From positions 9,982,001 to 10,046,000 of the forward strand of contig NC_039493.1 in the NCBI RefSeq assembly GCF_003590095.1: a stretch of 64,000 nucleotides of DNA, in the 5' to 3' direction. This stretch comes from Trichoplusia ni (taxonomy: Eukaryota; Arthropoda; Insecta; Lepidoptera; Noctuidae). How positions within the stretch are numbered: the stretch's first letter is position 1; the number at the start of each line of letters is the position of its first letter. The position numbers were made by a program, and so were the translations under genes. Under the pieces are notes generated by a model, which had not been told where the DNA came from, ran no database searches, and worked only from the letters and a program-made list of their open reading frames with translations. Positions 50,187 to 61,554 of the stretch are shown here, one piece after another.

Positions 50187-52267
50187 ATGTCGATCAATGC
50201 ACAAGTCCACCTTACTAATAACGAAAATAATAAAAAGAATGACAAAACACTTAAACAATTGTTTCCAAAACGTGATGAGTGCTCACATGTTTCTTGTTAT
50301 TGGCAAGTTTTATTTATGTTTTAATTCAAAACAATTATTTACGAATACTAGGAAAATGTTTAAATAACATGCTTTTGTTGTGTTCTTTAGTGAAGAAAAC
50401 GTCTGGAAACTATGTCAGGATGTGTCATTGAGAATTCCAGAAGAATTGGACAGATGTTTCATCGTATTTATATCGAACCCCTGCCGTACGGTGCCTCTAT
50501 GGAAACAAAGGGCTGGGCGCGAGGAGGATCGTCTCGTCATATGGGTGTGTACTGAAATCGTGTCACGCTATTTAAATTTATTGCTCTTTGTATTAATCCT
50601 AAAGCCCTCACACCACTTCAAGCACTTTACCATATTGTTCAAGTAAAAATCTTTGTTGCAGTCTTCCTGTACATTATTGCTTTGGTAACTATACTAGATA
50701 CTCCTTGATTGTCCCTCAAGAGTTTGTATGATGTATATAGATACTAGATAGTCTAGGTCTAGTTGTATGTTTGTTTTATAGCTATACAGCACACAATCAT
50801 CTTTGACCTATATTCTGTTCCCTCAATTCCTTTGTTGCAGGCAGCAATACAAAAGGCCATAAAATGCTAAATAGAGTTGTTTGTAGGCCATAGTAATCAA
50901 GGAGAATGTTATATTATGAGTATATTTTAATTTCAGGATTACCATGTGATATTTCTTTACTCCTGGGATAATAAAACCTGCCTTGTGTATGACTTGGACT
51001 CTGAGTTGCCATTCCCAACATTTTTCCACAAATATGTTACTGAGACATTTAGAACAGACCAAGTTCTGAAGTCAGACTTTCACAGGTAATAATTGTTTAA
51101 ATGTTATCAAGTATGATTAGAATGAAAAAAACCTTATAATGATTGTAGTTATTTTATTCACAGAGTTATGCTGTGCGAAATATTTAAGTAATAAAGCGGG
51201 GCCTATTTACTATTCAATTAAAACCTTCACTATAAACTATGATTTTATAGATTGGAAAAACCAATACTATATATAGTATATCTATAATGTTTTAGGTTCT
51301 TCCGTGTAGTGCCTGCAAAACAATTTCTGCAAACATTTGCTTCGGATCGTCGTCATATGAAGAGACCAGATGGCTCATGGGATTAAGCCACCACCACCAT
51401 ACCCAGCAATATGTACACCAAGTAAGTATAAAAATAGGTTTCAAAAAGATCTCTTCTTATTTTCTGAAATCAGTAATAATAATTCTCATTTTCACAGTAA
51501 AATTTATGGATATAATTCCCCTTGAACTTGGCTTGATATGCTGCCATGCTTCTAGATATAAATTTATCTTAATTTTGTCATAACATACAGAACATTCATA
51601 GATATTACATATTTTCCTCTTGTATGGCATTGGCAACAAGCCAACTCACTTACATTCCTAATACAGCATTCATAAAAATACAAATGAAAGTATTTCTAAA
51701 AATTGACCTAGTCTGGTCCTTGTATTCTTTCCATTTTGTTTTTTTTTTATTATTATTCTCAAGGATAAAGTTATTTGGCTTTAGTATTATGGCTTATGTC
51801 TAGGCACAATTCAAGATAGAAATACCAGTATTTTCTTTAACATACCATTTTTCTTTGTACAAGATACTTTATTCTTAACAATTTATAAAAATACTACTGG
51901 ATTTTTCTAAAGTGTGGTCTGCACTTACATTATATTTTACAACCAACATTAAAAAGAAGTTTTAATTCAATTCATCTGTATTTCTTCCTCATAACTTCAT
52001 ACTAATGGACTGATTTTTTTAATTTAATGTGCAATAGCTGTCATTTGGCCCCATTAAAATTCCATCAAGTTTGGTCCTGTAGTTTTTTAATTGAAGTTGT
52101 AGTCTGTTTTTGTTGTTACAACAATATTATTGATCATTCAAATTATTTCCGTTTCAGCATCAACTCACAATCTAGATGAGTACATCAACATGGACCTAGG
52201 TGTTGGCCCTGGTCAGGTATTTAACTTGACAGACTTTGTTCAGCGGTTCTACAAGATAAACAAGTAG
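50187..52267 (+). CDS. NTAQ1: Protein N-terminal glutamine amidohydrolase (WDYHV1/NTAQ1)
   Basis: Converts N-terminal Gln of proteins to Glu, feeding the Arg/N-degron pathway. Exons: 50187-50302, 50391-50544, 50937-51085, 51296-51421 and 52158-52267; about 217 residues if the frame were intact (human is 205). The catalytic Cys (SCYCEENVWKLC), His (WDYHV) and Asp (VYDLDSELPFP) are all present, as is FASDRRHMK. The first intron uses a GC donor (GCAAGT) with AG acceptor; only this junction recreates the conserved CYCEENVW. In exon 4, after GSW, one extra base (GGG run, 51379-51381) shifts the frame into TAA at 51384-51386. The next codons in the other frame (PPPPYPAICTP) and the final exon (NMDLGVGPGQVF) are conserved. 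The lesion would delete the C-terminal quarter; an assembly indel is likely. The ATG chosen is the only in-frame Met of the first exon. Confidence 0.92.
51990..52115 (+). repeat. Intronic LINE-like 3' fragment
   Basis: CTTCATACTAATGGACTGAT, AATAGCTGTCATTTGGCC and ATCAAGTTTGGTCCTGTAGT resemble decayed non-LTR 3' ends in Lepidoptera. It is inside the last intron of NTAQ1. Confidence 0.35.
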
Positions 52268-54495
52268 TACAAATATGGTACTGGTAGATAGTCAAATGTT
52301 ATTTTAGAATTAGTTCCATGGCCCTATTGGTTTGTGTTTTATGTTGATTATGTTTTAATAATCTTGTTTTTTTTGTTATCCCCAAATATTCATTTATTGC
52401 CCCAAATAATTACTATTACTAAAAAACAGGAATTGTGGTGCCATACTGGTGACAGTTTTATGCCAATGTTAATGATATGTAATTTTCTTTAATATTATGA
52501 TAGTAGAAATTATTCTAAGTTAAAGTGAAAATTGGTGATGCTTTATAGATTGGTTAAAAGTGAATTATCAAACAATACATAAAGAGTGAAGTTAACATTT
52601 TGAAAGCACAATACATTAACAAATTCTCCTCACAAACACAAAGAAATGATATATAATGCACAAAAGTTACATAGTATCAAATCAAACAGTATCACTAAAT
52701 TTTAAATATATAAAAAAGAAATATTTTTATGTAGGTTTATCTGAATAAATATTGAAATGATTCATTATTGTAGTGTTTACAGTTATATTTACATAATATA
52801 TTATAAATAAGCAGTTATAAATCAGAAGCCTACATGAAAATATATAATTCTAAAATAATTTGAATAATGATAATATTGAATATGGCAAGTTATATAATAA
52901 TTCAGGGCACTTCTATTCCCTTTAAAAATTAGCTGATTTTGATATAGATAGTTAAATTATTCAGCATAGATTATATATTTAACCAAGAGGCTAGTGCTTA
53001 AAAGTTTCAATTTTATATGAATAATAATATTAATGAGTGAATAGTGTTTTGGATGTTCTGCTGTTTTCTTTCTAATTGTCGTTGTTGTGAAAGATTATAA
53101 TTACGTATTACGTAGATCATATATTTATTCTCATTTTGACTGAGGTAATCCTTGTTTACGGATTGTGTGTTACCTTGAGTGATATATTAAAGTTTAAGTA
53201 ACTTTATAGTAGTGTATATGGTCGCAGGTAGCTTTTGTATGTTGTTAAACTATTTAATAATTTTGTAACAACTTTTATACACTCTTTTTATTCTTCCCTA
53301 GCACCCTTAGAAAATGATAAAAATACCAAAAAATATATTTAAGAATATTCGCTTACGATAAGGGTTATTCCAATGTTTAATCCACTTCTATAGAGAAGGA
53401 ATCAGTTTGTTCAAGTCCTTCCACCTAGCTATTTAGTATTAATTGATATAATTATGCAAACATAAGGAATCTTATCTATTGTTCAAAATCTTGAAATGTT
53501 TATTTTACCTAATATATTTACACTATATAAATTATACCTATTTTACATTTTCTCTATTATGAGTAATTGAGTATATTACCTATTTAAAAACTTTATAATT
53601 AATTAAGGTTAAGAGTATTACAATAGCACAGAAGATGAGGTTACAAATATTGGGTTCGTGATTATTTTTATTATTAATGCATAACTTGTATCAACTTGAC
53701 TATCCAAATGATTTCTGCAGGGTTCGTGATCTGTGTTCGTACTTTTAAAAACTGTCCAATCTTGTATTTATTAAGGTTTTAAACCTTTTTATTTAAACCC
53801 TCCTATTTAAATATGCTTATCTGCCTACTATCTTGGATAAATTTAAGCGCATTTAAAGTCTAGTCATTATATTTATTGATCCTCCTGTTATTGAATTCGT
53901 CACATTAGTATTTAGTCGAGGCGTAGCTGGATATTCTATGGGACCAAACTCTTTCGACTGGATGCGGTGAAACCCGGAGCGTAGAGCGAATATTTAATTC
54001 CTGGAAGTGTGTTTACGACCCATTGGTTACGCCTTAGTCCTACATATTATCCACTTGTTACCGACTTACTCAATCGATACCTTCCTTCTACGCCTTCAAG
54101 TTTTATCTATTGACTGACATATGAGTGATAATTATTGTGCTTGTGCTTTTAATGTACCAAGTTACATGTTTTTATTTTAAGATTTATCAAGCAAAATAAA
54201 AGAAACACTACACGCTATATTGCATTTTATTTAATAATTTAAGGTAACAGGTACAACATACATGTCTAGTTGCGACACCGGTACGGTACGGTATTATGTA
54301 ACATAATTCGTAAGTCAGAAATTCGATCATTTTAATTAAATTTATAATTTACGACATTATTATTAGGTACCTTTGATACTATATAAAATAATTGTACTAT
54401 CTCAATTTGTTCTAATATTCAACAACTATGACTAATATCACATCAATAAAATGTCTAATAAATAAAACCCTAAAAAAGAAATAAAAAAAAAAACA
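52268..54495. other. Intergenic region between convergent NTAQ1 and MAP1D
   Basis: AT-rich presumed 3' untranslated sequence and spacer. No coding region is visible. TTTATTTAATAA near 54226 could serve as the MAP1D polyadenylation signal on the minus strand. Confidence 0.45.
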
Positions 54496-57400
54496 TCAAA
54501 AACGTGTCAGTATATCGCAGCCATTTTCTGTGACTAGAACAGTATGTTCAGCTTGAGCACACCTCGCGCCATCTTCCGTCACCAGCGTCCAATCGTCTTC
54601 GAGCATGACTGAATACTCGCTGCCGTGGGTGAGAGCAGGCTCAATGGTGAATGTCATGCCAGCCTGCATCTTACCATCGGAATCGGTTACTGAGAAATAC
54701 AGAACAAAATCGTTAATCAGACCACGTTGTACAAAAAATATTACGTCTTTTGCATATCAACTATCGATGTTACTTCATTACTCTACATAGTTATGTTACA
54801 TTAACTAGTTTCGAATATATACTTACGTGTATGATAAACCTCAGGGGGTCCATGGAAATACTCTCCTATTCCATGTCCTAAGACTGATGGGATTACCGTC
54901 AAACCATAACGTTTTGCATGTTTAAATATCGCACTTCCGATTTCAGCGAATGGCACACCCGGTCCGCAAGTTTTTGTTCCCTGAACATAAGAACACGAAT
55001 TGACTTCAAATTATTTAATGTATTAGAGTTTCAGTACAGCTAAAGATTCGAGTACTTTAGCCTTTAGGCATGGTAACAGAGAAGCTTGTAGAATATTTGT
55101 TTCTACTAAAGCATTCTCTTAAATACTTACATAATGTGCATCAAGCATAAGATTATGTATCTGATTTATATTCGAATAACTTACAATGTCCAAACATTCC
55201 TCAGTTACAGATACCAGTTCTAAACCTTTATCATCCACATCACCAACTAGGAAAGTTTTTGAACAATCACCATGGAAACCCTTGAAGAATACCTGAAATC
55301 GTGTAAAGGTTAGTGTTTTCAATCATAAAGCATATTTTGTTGATTATGTAGTGCTATTTAGATGAATCCCAGTGTATATAAAATAAAGGACCAATGATTG
55401 TCCCAACACTAAAGTTTTCTTATTACATAGATACAGAATCAAGCTGTGACTTTTAACAATTTTTGTGCTTACTGTATCTAAGTCACACAAATAGTGGTCA
55501 AAAAATTGAACGAAAATGAGCATAATAAGGAAAATGTTGTATAATAATAATACTGACCGTAACATCAACATTGACAATATCTCCGTTTTTCAATAGCCTC
55601 AAATCAGGAATTCCATGGACAATTACATTATTGACTGATGTACACACACTTTTAGGGAAGCCAAGGTACTGCAATGGAGATGGATAAGCCCCAGCTTCTA
55701 TACATAGATTGTGAGCAAACTTATCAATTTCATCAGTAGATATACCTGGCTGGAAATAAAGTTACACATACATTTGCTAATCAAAATTATATTCAAACTA
55801 CATGGTTGGTTGTGGCTTCTTCCACCTGGATTATAGCTGCAAAAACAATACAATTATTTAAAGTAGCCTATGTTCCAATCCAAGATGCCAACTACATCCG
55901 TATCAAGTTTCATAGAAATTGATCCAGCCGTTTTAGTGCAAACAGGTAACAAACATACAAACACACTTTAGCTTCATGATATTTGTTTGATTTGTACTTG
56001 TAATACTTTTTTTTAAATAGTGAAATAATGTAAGAATTCAAACTTGGCAACCTCAAATAAATATCAATATCAATTACTGAGAGTTGGCCATAGATAAGGA
56101 CAATCTGAAGGAGGGATGGGAGGCCTTAGCCCTGCAGTAGTGCACTAGAGACTAAAATCCAAAGAAAACTGAAAAATATAAAGCGTTCTTTATATATTAA
56201 TGAAATGATAAATCTGCACAGTGGTGGATATAATGCCTGGGGCATACCCTACCAGTCAGCTATAGGGTGATGTAAAGATAACAAGAAGTATATATGTGTG
56301 ACATACACTACTTATATATATTAAGTACCTGTATAAACTTATGCAGCTCTTTCAATATACTTGCTGCTAGTTTGCAGCTCCTCCTCATTCCACTTATCTG
56401 ATTAGCATCTTTTATTTCAGGTTCAGTAGGCACTTGTAATGTTTCCTTTCCAATTATGTAGCTTGGCCTCTCAATGTGCAATGGCACTATTCTACTTGGT
56501 GTTGTTTCTACCGGCAACACTTTCTCATAAACACCAAATTGTTTCCTAAAAATTAAATACTTCTTGATATTCATTTCTAAATGGTGTATATACTTTTTTA
56601 ATTTTGACATTACTTTAATATTGATTTGTTCTTCTAACGAAAATTGTGTTAACTTTAGAAATTTGATAATGATAAAGTACATTTCCTTGATTACTATTAT
56701 CAGTTATCTAGTGCAATTTTCATTAAATTAACCTTGATAGTTACATTGCATAATTCCTTATCACAACGCAGGTGACAACAAAACTTTAATATCTTTGAAT
56801 AAAATCAATTAACTATTTATTTATATCACTTGTTCAATGTTTATAAATAAGCCAAATTTAATAATTATAAATATTTTTTTTGAAATGGATTAACTGAGCA
56901 TATTTAGATTTATAAAATATGTTTAATTTATTCCTCATGCCAATGAACCAAGTAAATTTAGTTCACCATGTCATACAATGCAAAGTGAATGTAAGTGTCC
57001 ATTCTTCAAGTGCCATAAGTTATTTTGAAAAAAATAATACTTTTAATTAATATAACTTAGTTGATTATCAATTGCTGTTAAAAGTATGTGATTTATAAAA
57101 TATATTAAATAATATTACTTTACATTAATTTATGAAATAATGTAAAATTAAAAGTGATCTCATTACACAAATTAAATAAAACCGAAATAAATTAAGTATA
57201 GATAATATTTATATTAAAAATCAGAAGACTGAAGAAGAAAGACAGGGTGACATGCACAAGAAAATCATGAACTCGCATGCTTAGAAGAACCTTAAATGTA
57301 TACTTGCATGCAGACTTATTAGTGTGTTTAGTGAATGAATAACTATAAATAAAATTACTTACACCATCCGCTTGTATGTCCTCTCTTTCAGAGCCTTACC

Positions 57401-57659
57401 TCTAGGAACTCTCATGTTTACGACTATTAGACTCGCATTTTCTTGATGAGGTTAGGCAAAAATTATGAAGTGCAACTTGAATAAAAATAAAATTAAACAA
57501 TCAGTTTTACAAATCCTTAGTGCACGGGTATAATGGATCTAGCATTCTGACTAACATGAACGATAAATAGAGGAAATAGGTAAGAAAACCATAATGTCCA
57601 GATATTTATTTTATAAAATCTTACACATTTGTTCTCCAAAATCTGCCAAATGATTCCAT
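54496..57659 (-). CDS. MAP1D: Methionine aminopeptidase 1D, mitochondrial type
   Basis: Removes the initiator Met from nascent proteins; the 1D form acts in mitochondria. Minus-strand exons: 57415-57363, 56545-56329, 55749-55558, 55292-55185, 54980-54827 and 54689-54496, all GT-AG and in phase, 305 residues from ATG at 57415. The five metal ligands of type 1 enzymes are visible: Asp in VNVDVTVFF, Asp in HGDCSKTF, His in LGHGIGEYFHG, Glu in FTIEPAL and Glu in QAEHTVLVT. YPSPL, GFPKSVCTSVNN and VHGIPD are further signatures. An upstream exon at 57659-57625 (MESFGRFWRTN) can splice to an acceptor at 57431 in phase, extending the protein by 17 residues to give a basic, amphipathic leader that would suit mitochondrial import; this part is inference and sets the outer coordinate. 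No lesion was seen. Confidence 0.92.
55865..55972 (+). repeat. Intronic repeat 3' end
   Basis: CCGTATCAAGTTTCATAGAA, TTGATCCAGCCGTTTTAGTG and AACAAACATACAAACACACT form the familiar tail of a lepidopteran dispersed element. It lies in the MAP1D intron between 55749 and 56329. Confidence 0.5.
56095..56155 (+). repeat. LINE-type 3' fragment (plus)
   Basis: GGGAGGCCTTAGCCCTGCAG followed by TAGTGCACTAGAGACTAAA resembles the CAGTGGGAC-type LINE tails. It is in the same MAP1D intron. Confidence 0.45.
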
Positions 57660-58865
57660 TGCTTTAATTAAGCTGAAATGAAAAAAAGTTGATGAATTTA
57701 TTTTATAAATAATTAAATAAATTGGAATAATTTCTGTAAAATTTCGAAAATGAAATTTATTTATTTATATTGATAATTGATGAAGCAGATCAGCTGATAT
57801 AGTCATGAGCTACGATTATTTTTTTCAGTATTGTCAAGTGTCAATTACTACTAAAGGGTTGCCAATGTGATATTAGTCAAATATTTTCATTTGAACTGAT
57901 TTTACTGAAGAAAAGGTTGTAGGGTGTAAAGTGTATTTAAACAGTATTAATTTTATTAAAAGCGTATTTAACCTTGATGTAACCATAGACGGTAACTAAA
58001 ATAATCATTTTAATAAAAACAAAAAGGTCAAAATCGTATTTAACTGAAACCAAAAAAAGGAAACCTGTTTTGTATATAAGGGTTTAAAAAAAAAATAGTC
58101 GAGAATTAAAAAAAGTTCGACTAAACCGATTCATTTCATTGTTTATTTGACTGTTGTTGTTGTTGTGAGAACAACACTAGAAGCATAGATAATACATATA
58201 ATACTGGTATAGATGAGACACTGACAGATCAGTTCTTTTTTTCACTACTTGCCCTGTAAACTAGATGGCGCTAGCGTCTGTGAAGCGATCTATAGCTATA
58301 TGTATGTATGCACTCATCTACATAATATCTATAGGTTGCTATAGGTAGTTACGCATAGTACAGCATTTTTGCCGTGTATAAAATGTACTAAAGAGAAAAA
58401 AGAATACAACAAAAATATAAAGATTTTTCTTTATTTATAAATACGGATAATTTATAAAATTTATTAATTAACGTCTACAACGTATTGAAATTAAACCACT
58501 TTTACTTTGACACATTTTTACTATTATAATTTACTAAGTAATATGATTTTCTGTAGAAAAATTATTCTCTAATAAAATCGTAATATGGTTTAATTTCATT
58601 GGCTAACATTCATAATACACTTATGGTATATTACAATCACCAATTAATTCACATTAATAGAAACCATTTTTAAATTATTAAGGGTATAATTGAGAACCTT
58701 CTATTTTATTTATCGATGTAAATAAAGTAGATGGTTGGAAATGGCCACCCATCAAAAATCACATGATTTAAATCAATCAAATCATTTAATTAACAATAAG
58801 GTTTTAAATATCATTCACATTATTTCCTTTTTTTATGAATTTTATAGAAATTGTATGCTTGTAAT
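57660..58865. other. Upstream of MAP1D and spacer
   Basis: AT-rich. The MAP1D promoter should be in the first few hundred bases. The GTAAACTAGATGGCGCTAGC block at 58256 and its surroundings look repeat-derived. No gene is visible. Confidence 0.4.
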
Positions 58866-59619
58866 TTAAGTATCGTTATTATCAAAATCAGCAATTTTTC
58901 CTGTTAAAATTCTATTTACACCCGTACACCAACTATTTACAATTAAGTTGATGAACAAATTAATTATATAATTAGTTAAAATCAATTTATGTTCATCGCA
59001 TTGAATAATTGAAAAATCACATCTGCAATTTATAAAAAACACAATTATTATTTTTTTAAGTTTATTATTTCGGGCGATCAATTCTCAATCATAAAATATA
59101 TTTCATTAAGTAATTTAATAAATGAATCACATGTGATTTTTTTGTATAATCAATCATGTAATTAAATGCATTAGGATCAATTTCTTGTTGAAGTAAATCA
59201 ACAATACAATTACAATTTTTAAATATATTAGATTTAGTTTTTTTATTATATATCCAGGGTACATATTTCTTCGCTTCCGAATGCAAAATCAAATTACTAA
59301 AAATAATTTGACTCATTGTTGAAATTAAGGAATCAACTGCAAAATCAGAATCTAAATCATCAGATTTTATAAATCATCATATTTAACTGTTTGAGACCCA
59401 TCTTGACTTTTTACAATTTTTTCAAATTCTATTGATTTAAAAACAGGTTTAATTTCTGCCCAGAATGGGAAATGTGGTGTTTTGTTTTTAAGACATCCCT
59501 TGAGTATTTTTGCTGTATCACGGTGTGAGTGGCCATTAAATGAATCAAATAATTTATCAAAAATCAGCAATAAATCTACAGTTTCTTCACACTCAGCTAG
59601 TAATATGTTGCATTCTGAA

Positions 59620-59760
59620 ACAAAAAAATATATATATACATCATTAATGTTTGTGGTTATTTATGTTCCTATGCAAAATATATATATAATCAATTTCAAA
59701 ATATATATATGTATATATATGTATTCACAAGAAAAAGTATATATGTATGATTTATATGGA
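59620..59760. repeat. TA-rich microsatellite
   Basis: Several runs of ATATATATA-type sequence, some with interspersed G or C, lie in the intron between the third and fourth exon of the THAP relic. Confidence 0.7.
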
Positions 59761-60039
59761 TAAAAAATACTTATAATCAAAACATTTAACTGATTTTCAT
59801 TATGAGTTGCAACATACCTTCTACAAATGTTTGCTCCATGTCCTTTTCCTTATCCTCCAACATTGAAACTGAAGCGACTGGTTCAACTGATACTTCTGCA
59901 ACTGCAGATGAGCTGGTGGTATCTAGAAAGTAGCAATAATCTTGTTAGAAAAGACTTAGCACATACTTTAAAACCTATTAATATAATTGTGCAATTCTAC
60001 AAAAGACTACTTAGAAGTATTTTAACATAATTATAACAT

Positions 60040-60262
60040 TTCACAACTATCAAACAATGTTGTCTCGTCCCAAGCTAAGCAGAACTTGTGTTATGGATAC
60101 TAGACAGCTGATAAACATACTTTCTAAATATAGAAATAATTTACACCCAGACACAGAACAAAATGATGATGCTCATCACACAAATATTTCTCCTGATTGG
60201 GAATCAAACCAAAAACCTCTGGCATAGCACTAAAAGACACTAGCCACTAGACCAACAGGACA
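60040..60262 (-). repeat. tRNA-derived SINE copy (minus)
   Basis: On the minus strand, GGTCTAGTGGCTAGTG is an A box and GGTTTGATTCCC a slightly changed B box. They are followed by GGAGAAATATTTGTGTGATG and CTGCTTAGCTTGGGACGAGA, a body seen in lepidopteran SINEs. It lies inside an intron of the THAP relic. Confidence 0.6.
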
Positions 60263-60859
60263 GTTAATGCACTTCATTTGCGATGATTAGGTGACAGAAA
60301 ATAAAATTGAAACAGCACTTGTTGGTCTGTGGTTCATCTTAGGGGCAGATTTCACAGTTATTTCATACATTTAATAGACATCTTCCAAAATGTTAATTGC
60401 ATATTTGTTTACATGTAAATTGGATGTTATAATATGCAAATATATTTATTTACCTGATGGGATAAGGCTGGTGTAAAAGGTTGGCACTGCATTTCCCGTT
60501 AATACCGTTCCTTTACCTATGTCGTATTTCTCAAAATGTTTATAGTCTTATTTGGTTGTAGATGTATGTATCTCCTTTCATTATAATATCATCGTCTAAA
60601 ACTTGTTTCCAGATCTCAAACCTTTCTTTATAACAGTCTGGCTTAGGAAAATGATGTTATGTACCTGAAATTAGAAAGAATGAGTTAATTGCAGGTTGTG
60701 AAATTTATGTTTTAAAAATATAGTGATATATAATAGTACAAACTTCGATCGGATCGTTCCTACAATAAGATCACTTATTCTATCATCAATAATCATCTTA
60801 CCTCCTTCTTCACATCCAAAATAGCAATGAGTGCGAGAGTATTTCGGTAATCTCGCCAT

Positions 60860-61554
60860 CGTAATCCGTAAAAAACGCAGCCAAATTTTTAAATCAAGTA
60901 ATGTAAACACACGTCGTAGTCCATTAAACGATGCCAGGGTCAAGAGAAATAAATATATTCGTCGGTATCCGTTCACGAGAAGCCAAGTAAATACGTAGGA
61001 AGCAGTTTCGACGTCCAGAAAACACGCGATGGTCAATAATAGGCAAATAAGTCGAAAATAAAACTTGGTAAACTCACGGCACAAGAAACGAACGTTGAGT
61101 GAAAAGTTTTCAAAACATATCAGTGCTGTCATAAATGTGTGTGTCATCAAAGTGCTGATATAAAAATTGCGTATAAGATTAATTGAAGACCGAAAAGGCG
61201 ATTCAGTTTTTTTTTAATTTTTTTTAGTTTACTTTTTATTAAATAATATTTATTAAATTATTAAAAGAATAACATTTTGAAGAAAGCAGTTACTGTAGCG
61301 GCATCTAGTAATATTTAAGGGAATATTATGCCTTAGTTGACTTGCCCTGTGGCATAGATGGCACCACTTTCCATACATTTTGTTTTCTTGTCCTCAAAGT
61401 ACTGTACTGTCACCCCCATGACTAGAAGGTAGCCGTGTATCGATCGCCGCTACCGATTGTTTTGTTTGTAAACGGCAAAATACTAATAAAAGCACCTATA
61501 CGTATCCTTTAAATGTGCATTATATAATATCCTTTTACCTTCTATCCTACAAGC
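60860..61554. promoter_or_regulatory. Intergenic region, THAP relic and CDK10 head-to-head
   Basis: Start codons lie on opposite strands 695 bp apart. The CDK10 promoter must be within this span. A long minus frame (to 61150) continues the THAP exon upstream without recognisable domains, so it is probably non-coding. Confidence 0.45.

Larger units (their letters stand above)
58866..60859 (-). pseudogene. Decayed THAP / P-element-like transposase gene
   Basis: The first exon (60859-60802) reads MARLPKYSRTHCYFGCEEG, the first Cys pair of a THAP zinc finger. The second (60664-60454) continues HHFPKPDCYKERFEIWKQVL and, in another frame, KHFEKYDIGKGTVLTGNAVPTFY, the second half of a THAP domain. 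The third (59922-59818) is an acidic linker. The fourth (59614-59367) begins ECNILLAECEETVDLLL and carries IFDKLFDSFNGHSHRDTA, resembling the late part of P-element/THAP9 transposases. Downstream, 59316-58866 contains CDEHKLILTNYIINL and WCTGVNRILTGK in shifted frames, probably the C-terminal remnant. Phases of exons 2-4 still fit. Lesions: an in-frame TAA at the start of exon 2 and a small deletion that removes the third zinc-ligand Cys. Most of the catalytic core is missing between exons 3 and 4. It could be a dead transposon or a dead host THAP gene. Confidence 0.7.

Noticed and set aside
60671..61150. 159-codon minus open frame upstream of and including the THAP start
   Set aside because: Only the part after MARLPKYS matches a known domain; the upstream residues look like untranslated sequence in frame.
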